A DNA stretch of 64,000 nt, taken from assembly GCA_030737835.1 (NCBI GenBank), contig CM060856.1:13743116-13807115 (forward strand). The letters run 5' to 3'. The notes beneath the pieces are model-generated. The model saw only the letters and a program-made list of their open reading frames with translations, was not told where the DNA came from and searched no databases. This document shows, one piece after another, positions 1-11,061 of the stretch. Origin of the DNA: Acorus gramineus. Taxonomy: Eukaryota > Streptophyta > Magnoliopsida > Acorales > Acoraceae. The number at the start of each line of letters is the position of its first letter. The first letter of the stretch is position 1. A program made the position numbers and the translations under genes.

Positions 1-156
1 TCTTTTTTTTTTTTTGTTCTCGCTGTCAGCATTGTTAGGATGTTGTGGAAGTCGTACCCATTTGGTGGAAATCCGTGGATCCCGGGAGAGACTCCATTCA
101 CAAGACAGCAAAACTAAACTTTGTGGGGGGAGTCTTCGTCGGGGTCCAGCGATCAT

Positions 157-366
157 TCAGTTTTGAATGGATGTGATGAAAGAGGAATTCGGTTGTTTTT
201 TTGTACGGTAGATATCAGGATCATCGACAGCGATTTCATTTGATTTGATGTGATGACGGCCATGAAGCACGAGCTTCACCCAGCGCGCGAGCGACGTGAA
301 CACCGTCGACACGAACGTCCGCTTCATGAGACTCGGGTCGGACTTCGGATGCATGTATCCGCCCAA
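157..366 (-). CDS. Possible first exon of an unknown gene (partial)
   Basis: A 69-codon open frame on the minus strand begins with an ATG at 366 and stops at 157. The first ~35 codons, starting MGGYMHPKSDPSLMKR, are strongly G/C-ending (TCC GAC CCG, ACG TTC GTG TCG ACG), unlike the AT-rich surroundings, which is what real coding DNA looks like in this window. The last ~30 codons lose that bias. A GTGAAG just after a Trp codon near 275 could be a splice donor, so the true exon may end there and continue left of the window. I recognise no family. It may equally be a chance open frame in a GC-rich patch. Confidence 0.3.
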   Translation of the reverse strand: MGGYMHPKSDPSLMKRTFVSTVFTSLARWVKLVLHGRHHIKSNEIAVDDPDIYRTKKQPNSSFITSIQN

Positions 367-861
367 TTTTCATGCTCGTAGTCATCTCCATCCGTCTGAT
401 TAATCACGGTGGACCCAAAAAAAAGATCCATCTCTTGAAATTCCCTTATTTTCCTCCTCCTCCTCCTCTTCTTTTTTTTGTTTTTTGTTTTTTTTTGTTT
501 TTTGAGTTGGCCATTTTATTTGGTACAAATTTCTCTTTAAATGGTTGCAATTTTTCTTGAGCTGAGTCCAAACCCCAATCATATTTACCTTATATATATC
601 TAACTTTAAAAGCGTATTTTAAAGGCAGCACAAATTGATCGAGAGAGAGAGAGAGAGAGAAGTGGGGATGATTTGCAATTTGTTTTCGCAATATTGTATA
701 ATGTTATTGGAGTTATAAAAATGATATATATTCCAATGATCTAGTTAATTGAAAATGAAAAAAAAAATTATTAAAAAATAAGACAACTGAAGATGTAAAG
801 CAAGCACACATCGATGCCCTTGTAATAAACACGGTTGCGGTGTGGTGTGCAGAATTGAGAT
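367..861. other. Intergenic, low-complexity tracts
   Basis: Holds a TCC-rich/poly-T tract (about 447-503) and a GA microsatellite (about 639-661). I see no gene here. Confidence 0.6.
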
Positions 862-1179
862 TTGGACATTGTCCAAGATGGTGTATTGCCAGCATTCACG
901 GCATATCTTATCAGAGATGGTAGTGTAGATTCAGCAACACGAGCAGCTGGAACATGGTATTTGATGTTGGATATAACAGGTGACACGGTGTTGGGGGCTG
1001 GTTATGAGGATTGGCCCTGGCTATCCCTGCTAATGGCTGAGTTTGAAGCCATTTATGCAGGAATCACTAGGGGCATTCAGTTGGGATGCAGTGGTTTTCA
1101 GGTGTGTACGAACTCAGCTGCGGTAGTCCGGGTTTTAAATGGGCAAAGTATTTGCCCTCCCTTCTTGCAGAAGTATTGA
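862..1179 (+). pseudogene. RNase H-like (RVT_3 type) domain relic
   Basis: The frame reads like the RNase H-fold domain found at the end of plant non-LTR retrotransposon ORF2 and in many stand-alone plant RVT_3 proteins: IRDGSVDSATRAAGTWYLML (beta-strand with the DGS motif), then MAEFEAIYAGI (the conserved E-A helix) and CTNSAAVVRVLNG (the strand and helix that normally carry D-S). No reverse transcriptase is visible on either side, so it is an isolated fragment. It is most likely a remnant of a retroelement; a short domesticated gene is a weaker alternative. Confidence 0.5.
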
Positions 1180-1318
1180 GATCATGTGGAAGCTCTGAGA
1201 AATAATGGTGTTCTCAAATCCTGGTTCGCAAAGAGCATCGCGAAGCTGTGTTTCCAGCGGAGCTTTTATCTCAGTTAGCTAGATGAAGGCGAGAAAGTCG
1301 TCATACCATTAGATTAAA

Positions 1319-2549
1319 GGGAAAAATTCAAATAAACCCCCCAGTAAACTGTCTTAAATCCATATAACCCCTGACGTTTTCTAAAATCCATATAGGCCCC
1401 TAAAAACATCTATTAAATCCAAATAAACTCATGAGTTAAACTTTTGTTGACACATGAGAAATATTATGTGAATATTTTATTTTGTTAACTTTGACTGAAA
1501 ACACAATATATCAAAAAAAATCCTAACAAATTATTAGGAATGAAAAAACCTTTTCCACATGACGATTTTATCCCTCTGGATAGCGTCTCCAACCAGGATG
1601 CATATCTCCATAATGCATCCCAGAGAGGCTCCAACTGAGCTGCATTTGTAGCTCCAATTTAGAAATGGAGAGCTGTTCATTTTATTTAAAACCCCTAAAT
1701 ACCTTCCCCCAATGCATACAATCTTTTTTAATTCCACTCGTATCCTTCACCATAAATTCAATTATTAACTATTTGTAAGTTAGGTTTAAATATACCCCTG
1801 ATTTATTTATAAATATTATATCATTAGAAAGTTCTCGTCTAGACCTTCAAAATGAGTCTAATATTGATTAAGTTATTACGCAGTCATTTTAATTAATTAT
1901 TTTATATTAATTAATTTTATATGTATTACTTGACATTATAATAAGTCATGCAATTAAAAATTTAAAAACTTCATAAATTAAAATAATTCACATAACAATT
2001 TTCTTACATTAACTGTATGCACATTGAAATTAAGATACATTAAGCTTGCATTGATATATCGAATTTAAAATAAAATTTGCTAAATTTAATAATATTATAT
2101 TAGATTAATTATTTATATATTAAAATTTGAAAAAAAAATAATATTAATTTAATCAATTTTATATTTATTATTATATTATTATCTTATTATTTAAGTTAAT
2201 ATTAAAAAAAATCGGAGGTAAAAATGGAGGGGGTGGAGTTCCCCCTCTCTATTTCTCTAAAATGGAGCCAAACAGGGCTTCAAAATGAGTCATGGTTGAA
2301 GATGCTCTAAAATCTTATTCAGAATGATAAAATAATCATTTATAAAGAATTTTTTACATTTTTAACACATTGTATAAAATTTGTGGTATATTATTTTCTA
2401 ACCAGAGTTAATTACATAAAATATTCACATAATAATTCTAATATTTTAACTAAAATTTAATTCAGACGGCTATTTGGATTTACATAGGTGTTTTCAGAAG
2501 AGTTCCGTGGATTTTAGGCGGTTCACATGGGGTTATTGGGATATTTCCG
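1319..2549. mobile_element. MITE family M1, copy 1 (with a nested element)
   Basis: The two ends are inverted copies of each other over more than 100 bp: the left end starts GGGAAAAATTCAAATAAACC and the right end, reversed, starts CGGAAATATCCCAATAACCC. Both are rich in the phrase 'ATCCATATAACCCC'. Flanks are TAGATTAAA (1310-1318) and TTGATTAAA (2550-2558), 8 of 9 bases alike, which fits a Mutator-type 9-bp target duplication. It encodes nothing. Related copies lie at about 5306-5818 and 31590-31980. Confidence 0.7.
1581..2310. mobile_element. PIF/Harbinger-like MITE nested in M1 copy 1
   Basis: Imperfect inverted ends TAGCGTCTCCAACCAGGATG (left) and TTAGAGCATCTTCAACCATG (right, reversed) enclose AT-rich non-coding DNA and sit in the middle of M1, whose other copies lack this block. 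The GAGCATCTCCAACC type of end is the one seen in the Harbinger element at 61073-62963. No clean 3-bp target duplication could be read, so the family is inferred from the ends only. Confidence 0.55.
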
Positions 2550-2940
2550 TTGATTAAAAGATGAGATTATGAGATGTAGTTTATAAGTTCATTCATCTAA
2601 CTATGTTACAGGATCTTCCTGATGTGTACATTTTCAAAACTCTAATATGGGTCAATGCACCAACACAGAAAAAAAAAAAAAAGCTAGTCAACACAAGTCC
2701 CACGAGCCCACGCTTTTAAACTTCTAACCGTGAACCCAACCAAGCTCATTCACTCACTCTCCGTCCGTGATGGACAGTGATCTACCGGTCAAGCTCTTCT
2801 AATTTCTCCACAACACGCATGCAATACCATCAGATGCAAAATCACAACCCACAGACCCTCAATAAAAACACCCCCATCCAACCCAACAATAGAAAAGACG
2901 AAGAAGAGCACATGCCCCACAGAAAACAAGAAGGTTTTTT

Positions 2941-3228
2941 TTTTTTTTGAGAGAGAGAGAGGTGCCTTCGCTTCACGGGACAAGACGGTGGGTGGGCTCC
3001 ACCTCTCCATCTCTCATACACCTCACCGACGCTCATCATCCTTTTATCTTTCATTGTTTATACACACTCGCGGTTTCCCAATATTTTCCCCTTCTGTACC
3101 GCACTTTCACATTACCATCATTTCTTCCACTCATACACTTGTATATATACATGTATATATTTTTCTCCTCAACTTCTAAGAGAGCTTTTGAGTGAGAGAG
3201 AGACATGCATTTAGAGAGAGCCTTAAAA
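2941..3228 (+). promoter_or_regulatory. Core promoter and 5' leader of the SKS gene
   Basis: A GAGA tract (about 2950-2962) lies upstream of a TATA-rich segment GTATATATACATGTATATAT (about 3141-3160). An in-frame ATG at 3205 precedes the one at 3229; the later one gives a normal secretory signal, so the first may be leader or an eight-residue extension. Confidence 0.45.
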
Positions 3229-6200
3229 ATGGCTCCTCGTTTAAGTTTTCTTTGTCTACTATCTCTGGCGTTCTCTGTCTCTGTGAATGCAGAGGACCCA
3301 TATAGGTTCTTCGACTGGAATGTAACGTTCGGTGACATTTATCCACTCGGCGTTCGACAGCAGGTGAGTACCACCATTAGTTTTTCATTACTTAATCTTT
3401 CTTTCTCTAATGCTCTGTATTTGTTTTATGTTTGAAGGGGATACTAATCAATGGCCAATTCCCGGGCCCTGATATCTACTCCGTAACAAACGACAACCTC
3501 ATCATAAACGTACACAACAGCTTGACTGAGCCCTTCCTCCTCTCATGGTGAGTTGATCTTCTAATTCTTTCTTTTGGTGGGTCATTTTCAGTGAAAGTGA
3601 TGAACCCCAAATACGGTTAAGGAGGAATTGAATAGGAGGATAGACAACATATCCTATGGTGACAGTCAGAGTTGTTTTAAATTGTATGTATTATCTAATT
3701 ATCATCATCTGATGCGTGAACGTGACACTTGATAGAGATTCTTGTTCCCTTTCATAGCCTATGATGTCGTTTTCCCTTTCTTTAGAAAAGCCAAGGAAAA
3801 AAACCCATATTTAGCCAACAAATCTTGTCTAATCGTGATGCGTTCCACCCATGTGTACCATGTGAGATGCCACATATATATTATATTATAAACCTTTCAT
3901 TAATGGTTTCTGTTTCAAATTGATAACCCAATCGTCATCCTTAAAGTTCTTGTTGTAGACCTCGCTCCACGGGGATAACGAATGACATTGATGTTCATGT
4001 CTAGGTTTATGTGCCATTAAAAGCCTCCCTTAATTATAAAAGGTTGTAACTAGATGATGATGGAATGACTTGTATAGTTGTATTAATTCAAATCTCTCCG
4101 ACTTTCAAACATTAATAAACCAAGTCAAAATGCACGTTAATTGGTCCTGGCAACGCTACATGGGTCAACTTTGGTTATTGAAAATTGTCATTTAAAAGGA
4201 TGAAAAAATGACATCTAAAACTATCACTTAACTATATAAATCACAGTGACACGGATTGACACATTATTGAAATTGTCATATAAATCATAAATGAGATGAC
4301 ACATATATGAATATCTTAATAGGAACTAACTTGAATCAATAAAACTAACATCGATTAAATCTCATCTCTCTTTTGATATGATCCATAGATTTTGAGTTTG
4401 AATTCCCTCCACTTACATGATACACATAGTTTATGGTTAATTTGTCCATGGAAAACACACCAACAATTGAATCTCAAATTGTGTCCTTCATTTTTGTTGG
4501 CTAATATCAGGAATGGAATCCAACAGCGGAGGAATTCATGGCAGGACGGAGTCTACGGGACGAACTGCCCGATCCCGCCAGGGAAGAACTTCACTTACAC
4601 TCTCCAAGTGAAGGACCAGATCGGAAGCTTCTTCTATTTCCCATCCCTCGAATTCCACAAGGCGGCCGGAGGCTTTGGCGGCATCCGCATCCTCAGCCGC
4701 CCCCGCATACCCGTCCCCTTCCCGGACCCCGCCGGGGACTACACACTCCTAATTGGAGACTGGTACAAGGCCAACCACACTGTAATTCCCTTTCCATTAC
4801 CTCTTATATTTGTTAATCCAATCATGTGTTACTATAAAAAAAAAAAAAAGGTTTAATTTTTGTGGTTCTCATTTCGACGACGGAGTAGGGACCACTATTA
4901 CATAATTATATAGTACCCGGTTCACATGATTAGGAGTAGAGTAGAAGATTGGAGAAGTTAGAGATGGGACCTATTCAAATCGATCCGAATTGTAATTATA
5001 TGGGCTTTCTGTTTTGTCGGCAGCCGACAGCGATGGTTTCACACAGTAGTAAAAGCAAAGAATTGATCTAGACCCTCCAATCAATGTGGGTAAAACAAAA
5101 AAAACACTATTCGAGACTTCGCCCAATTAGATTGAGTGGATCGGTTGATATTTCAACTTAGGTGTCAATCTAACTTATTACGCAAGTCAATGAGAAAAAA
5201 AATAAAATATGCAGTTCATGTTGTGATTAAAAATATCTAATATTTTTTTAGTAACGTGATTTAAAACTATGTGAAATATGATAATGGTTCATATATTATT
5301 TTATAGAAAAAAAATTCAAATGACTTCCTGTAAAACATATGAAATTCATATAACACCTGACTTTTTCTGAAGTCCATCTAACTTTCTGAAAGCACCTATG
5401 TAAATTCAAATAGCCCCCTCAGTTAAACTTTTGTTGACAGTGGGGAATATTCTACGAATATTCTGTTTGATTAATCTTGTTTGAAAACACAATATACAAT
5501 GTGTTAAAAATGCAAAAAAAACTTCTATAAATGATGATTTTATCCCTCCGTACAGATTGTAAAACACTATCTGGAGAGGTAAAATTATCATAAACAAAAG
5601 AATTTCTACATTTTTAATATATTGTAGAGGGTTTTTGGTATAATGTGTTTTCATTCAGGGTTAAACAAACATAATATTTTTCATCTATCAACAAAAATTT
5701 AATTCAAGGATTATTTAGTTACATAAGTGTTTTCAGAGGATTATATAAACTTTTGAAAAAGTCAAAGAGGCTATATGGATTTCGGACAATTTCCAAAGGG
5801 TTATATGGATTTTCCCCATTTATATTGATTTATATTTTACCTTAATATATTCTTGCATTAAAGTTTTTTTCATGTGATAACAAATGCACATCATAACATG
5901 ATAGCTTCTTGTTAATATATTACCGACCTAAAATATAAACTCTTGTTATAATGAATTATTTATTTATTACATGTATAATTTTCTCATATATGTTTATTTT
6001 TAATTTAGCATTAGAAATATATTTTTTAAATGGTAGGATCAATTGACTTGGTGATGAGTTACTACAATCTTGAACAACAAATAGAATGAATAAGTTGATT
6101 GAATTGCTCATGCAGAAACTTAAAGCCACCCTCGACAGAGGAAAGAAGCTTCCTTTCCCTGACGGCATCCTCATCAACGGCCGTGGACCCAATGGCACAT

Positions 6201-9200
6201 CATTCAATGTGGACCAAGGTACAATTTTTTTTTACCAAGGCTATTATAGGAACAAAATTTTCTGAATGCATTCTTGGAATAAATAAAATGATTTGTTATG
6301 TGTTACAGGAAAAACATACAGGTTAAGAATATCTAATGTGGGATTACAAAACTCGTTGAACATTAGAATTCAAGGACACAAGATGAAGCTGGTGGAGGTT
6401 GAGGGCACGCACACGCTCCAATCGACCTACTCGTCGTTGGACATCCACGTTGGCCAGTCGGTGTCGGTGCTCGTCACCGTGGATCAGCCCACATATAACT
6501 ACTACATCATCGTCTCCTCCCGGTTCACACATCCGGTGCTCACCACCGCAGCCGTACTACGTTACATCGGTTCCTCTGGCCCCGCCCCAATTCCGGTCCC
6601 CGGTGGCCCCACCACACAGATCGATTGGTCACTCACCCAGGCCCGTACCATAAGGTATAAACTCAAAAAACTTGGTAACTTGGAATTGGGTTAAACATAT
6701 CTTATCGTTGATAATTATAAAATATTTTAAAATTAAATAATATGTAAAAATATAAAACGAATATAAATATTTATGAGAAAAATACATAATAAATAGGAAA
6801 GTTATTATAACAATTATAAACAAATTAAAATGATGCCTATCAAATTAGAATGTGCATTTTTGAACTCTAATACAAAATGTATTACTAAATTAGAACATAA
6901 ATTAATCTAAAAATATATATATAATGAATCATAAATCTCATAGTACATTACTAATTTCTAAAGAGGACTACGAGTTTTTTATGTTTTCAATTTTAAATAA
7001 TCAAGTGCTAACTATTAACTAATGTCAATCAGTGAATTGGCTGGGTTTTTATAATAATATAGGAATTTTTTCTTATTGGATTATCAGTGAACTTGATGAC
7101 TTGATTGATACTCTAGATGAATAAAGTGGACGATCCTCCTAAAAGAAAAAGAAAAATAAGTTATTAAATAGAGGTTTATTATATACATTCACATTTACAC
7201 CCCCTCTATACAATCCCACACATGTCCAACATGCTATATGCCTTGTTAAAAAAAATGTGATTTTTCACTTTCTTTGATACGTGGGTCCATGTAATTCTTA
7301 TATATAGGGTTTACTGATGCAACAGATTTGTGAGAAATTCTATGCATATGGGGTTTTTTTCAATATTTTTAAAAAAATTGTATTGGATTCAAAAAAAAAA
7401 AAAAAGAAAAGGTTCATATGGTTCGTTGTTTACCCGGTGCAGGACAAACCTCACGGCCAGTGGACCGAGGCCCAACCCGCAAGGGTCGTACCACTACGGC
7501 CTGGTCAACACCACGCGCACCATCCGGCTCGCCAACTCGGCGGCCCAGATCAACGGAAAGCAAAGGTACGCCGTCAACAGCGTCTCATTCGTCCCCGCAG
7601 ACACTCCTCTGAAGGTCGCCGACTTCTACAAGCTCGGGGGAGTCTTCCGCCTCGGGAGCATCCCGAGCGCGCCAACGGGGTCGCAGAAGTACCTCGACAC
7701 GTCCGTCATGGCAGCCGACTTCCGGGCCTTCGTCGAGATCGTGTTCGAGAACAAGGAGAACATCGTCCAGAGCTGGCACATCGATGGCTACAATTTCTTC
7801 ATTGTCGGGTATGTACGATTTTTCTTAGGTTTCGTTTAGATCGTCATTTGAATAGAATCAGTGTTTGAAATGCAAAAGATTCTCAATTACGGATCTAAAC
7901 ACATTTTCAACTATCAGCGTTTCAATCTTTATTTTGCTTTTTCTAACTAAAAACTAGTGATTAAAAAGCTAACAGAATACCGTTTTTTAAAAGTGAAGTT
8001 TAAAATGTAAAATTTTAAGAATTCTAACATTTTAATATTACATTTAAACACAGCTTTAGATTAATAGGGTTCGTTTACGATTCTACATTTCAGGATGGAT
8101 GGAGGACAATGGACCCCGGCCAGTAGGAATACATACAATCTAAGGGACGGAGTCTCCCGCTGCACCACCCAAGTGAGTTTTTTTCCCCCTTCATTTAGAG
8201 ATTCACAAAAGATTGTTTTCAAACATACCCAACAATATGGTTTTTGAAAAGCATCTTTTAATTATAAAAAAGAGATTTTTAAGAATCAATCAAATGTATC
8301 CATCCTAAATATTAAAGTTGTTTTTTTAAAAAAAGCTTCAAGCCACTCCTTTTCTTCTATTTAGTGAAGCATTAAATTGGTTTGAAAATAAACTTTTCAC
8401 AAAAAGTTTTTTTGCAAACGAGATAGAAATTGTTACCATTTCTTCTATTGTTAAAAGGGTGGTTACAACTTTGAATTGAAGATGAGAGGATACCGATTGA
8501 CATGGACACATACATAAATCAAAATCAAAAGACGAAAAGCGCTAGTGACACAAATAAACGGGACATCTACCATGTCACTCACGCCTCTCTGACTCGGGAC
8601 CAGTTTTACGCTATAATAATTATCCTTTTCCTTCAAAAAGCTTTTCACAAAAAGTTAATTTTGACTATATGTGCTGGATTCTGCGACGGTCTTTTTAACG
8701 GTTAAACCAAGATCATTTGAGGTGTTTTGAAATGAATAAGTTTAATTCATGTAAAATGGAGTCATCTAAATATCTTTCGTGCTGCCTCAATAAATGTTTT
8801 TGAAATTCTCTTGAAGAATCTATTTTAACAGACATTCACATAATTCTAAATTAAAAACTTACAAGACGGAAAGGCAAAAAGTGATAATGGTTTATTACAC
8901 CCTTCCGATCATGCGAAAGCTGGTAAAATCCAAGATAAGAAACTGTCACGTGACAAAAACTTACATAAAATTCTAGGACACATTTTTAATGCGTTGGCTT
9001 AATGAGACCAATATTGTGGGTTGTAGGTGTACCCGAAGTCTTGGACGGCCGTGTACATGGCGCTGGACAATGTGGGGATGTGGAACATCAGGTCCGAGTT
9101 CTGGGCCCGTCGGTACCTTGGACAGCAATTCTACCTCCGGGTGTACTCTCCGGTAGAGTCCTTAAGGGACGAGTATCCGATACCCCGTAACGCCCTTCTC

Positions 9201-9239
9201 TGTGGCAGGGCCGCCGGTCGACGCACCCGTCCTCTCTGA
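3229..9239 (+). CDS. SKU5-similar (SKS) multicopper oxidase-like protein, secreted
   Basis: Eight exons can be joined with GT-AG sites and no frame break: 3229-3363, 3438-3547, 4511-4781, 6116-6218, 6309-6654, 7443-7808, 8094-8172, 9027-9239 (540 aa, the family's usual size). The first ~25 residues form a signal peptide ending ..SVNAEDPYRFFDW. Three cupredoxin domains follow: domain 1 with NGQFPGPDI and SWNGIQQRRNSWQDG, domain 2 with FPDGILINGRGPNGTSF, domain 3 with QSWHIDGYNFFIVGMDGGQW. The copper-ligand motifs of true oxidases (HWHG, HPFHLHG, HCH) are replaced by SWNG, HIDGYNF and WNIRSEFWARR, as in SKU5/SKS and the pollen Bp10 type, so it is probably a non-catalytic cell-wall or plasma-membrane protein involved in growth. 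The C-terminal tail is short (RRTRPL) and I see no hydrophobic GPI signal. An M1 MITE sits in intron 3. Confidence 0.92.
5306..5818. mobile_element. MITE family M1, copy 2, in SKS intron 3
   Basis: The ends are inverted repeats of the family described at 1319-2549: the left carries ATTCATATAACACCTGACTT and the right, reversed, repeats GGGGAAAATCCATATAACCC. Interior blocks (ACAATGTGTTAAAAATGCAA and GATGATTTTATCCCTC) are shared with copies 1 and 3. It lies wholly within the third intron of the SKS gene and does not touch a splice site. Target duplication not resolved. Confidence 0.65.
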
Positions 9240-9453
9240 TCATCTTGAATTTGGTGGTGTTTTGAAGTGGAGGCTTAAGAGGCTGGATTCTTGCAGGAGA
9301 GAGAGTGGAATTTGAGAACAATGTGAATTTGATTTGAATGATTTTAAATGGTCAGTTCTTCTAGCAGCGTTACATCTTGTAACAGGATTGCTATATAGCA
9401 ATATATAATGTTATGTAAAATAATTGTTTGTTGGATGCTTGAATGATGTTATT

Positions 9454-9487
<34 letters not shown>

Positions 9488-11061
9488 TTTAGTTGATGTT
9501 AATTTATAATTTTCTCAATAGTTTTAAAAATTGTTGATTGATGTGTGTAGGATGGTGTACCATTGGATCACCATAACAAAACATGAATTTCTTTCTCTGA
9601 TTAGGGTCTTACTTGTGCAGGGCAAGCCGTGTCTTTATTCAGGGGGATCCTTTATAACCGGGGAGTAGTTTGTTTATTTGTATTTTGTAGCAGGTAGAAC
9701 CGTCATCTGTTTTATTTTTCCATGGTTTGGGCATGTTACCCTTTAATACAATTGAAGGTCATGTCTATCTTCCCCTCAGATTAAAAAAAAACATGAATTT
9801 ATTTTCCTATTCTTTTTTCCAAAAGAAACCAAGCATGATATTGAAGAGTGTAAACGTTTATGTGCAATTTATTATATATTCAATTTTTATATATATAAAT
9901 TATCATTTAAAAAATCAGAATATGCAGCAAATGTAAACTAAAATGACATTGGAAAATTTTTAGAGATGCTAAATGTTCTTTTTGAGAATAAAATGATCGA
10001 ATTTTTAATCAGTTATATGCTTATTTAATGATTATAAAACAATTAAATATACGCTAATTAATCAGATACATGCTATTTAATTTTATGCATTTGCTCTCTT
10101 ATTCCCTCTAATCAGGTATACACTAGTTCAAAAAATTTGGAGATTGTAGGTCGGACCAGAATAATGATAGAAATGATTGTGTATTATCAAAGATAAAAAA
10201 AAATTAATTGTTGTTGTTTTATTGTTCACTACAAGCTTAATAACATGAAATTGTTTAAAGTATTAAATACGCATATTCTATTTAAAAATATAAAAATATA
10301 TGAATTCAATTCATTAATATTACTTGATTTTATATAAAATAATATACTTCATCAGTTAATTACAAATTAACATAAAAAAACAAAAAAAAATCTATTGCTT
10401 ATCACTAAAGAAAAAAAATCAAAATAAACATGGACAACAAATGGACTATTAACACATGTGCGACCAATCATTATGTATTTCTAGTTTGGGTCCATTTATC
10501 TATTATAAGAAGCTATCTACTGTGTTTAAAAAAAAAAATGATTGTTCAATTTTATCATTTTGACATTATCTTAGACATTCAGAGCAGAGCAGTCTTAAAC
10601 ATTATCTATTTTCATTTTCTAAAACATGCTCTCTAACCGTTCGATTTTATCATTTGACATATCTCATAGTTAGAGTACGAGACAATCACGAACGCGTATC
10701 ACATTGTCCAATACTTTTAGACCTAACCCGGACCCTCTGGTTTTGAACATCTTTATTTGGGCTGGACCCGTAATATCAGTCTTACAGGATCGACCCGTTA
10801 AAAGCCCAAACCTTCTCCAACCCCTTCTTCCCGCACTCAGACACCCTCGCAGGCCGACTTCAAGAGGAAGTTCTTTCCGGACCCTAAACAAATCTCCATT
10901 AAAACGGGTCCTCTTCTCATCTCTCTCTCATTCCTCCTTCTCTAATTACTGTCTTTGGGAAACCTTATTCGGGTTTATTGCAGTCGGGTTTAATTAAAAA
11001 AAAATCAGTCTATTTGCAGTCTCGCGATCCACTTCGATCTTCCGCACATTTTCAGAAATTC
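9240..11061. other. Intergenic: SKS 3' flank to CCT2 5' flank
   Basis: A CTT/TTC microsatellite (about 9452-9490) lies in the SKS 3' flank. From about 9.7 to 10.65 kb the DNA is AT-rich with no gene. From 10.7 kb it becomes more GC-rich and pyrimidine-rich, as expected for the promoter and leader of the next locus. Confidence 0.6.

Noticed and set aside
372-582. Overlapping frames on both strands
   Set aside because: They translate a pyrimidine-rich low-complexity tract (runs of P, F, or E and K).
2789-3338. Several frames upstream of the SKS start
   Set aside because: Overlap in conflicting frames over the GA tract, TATA region and leader; no conserved features.
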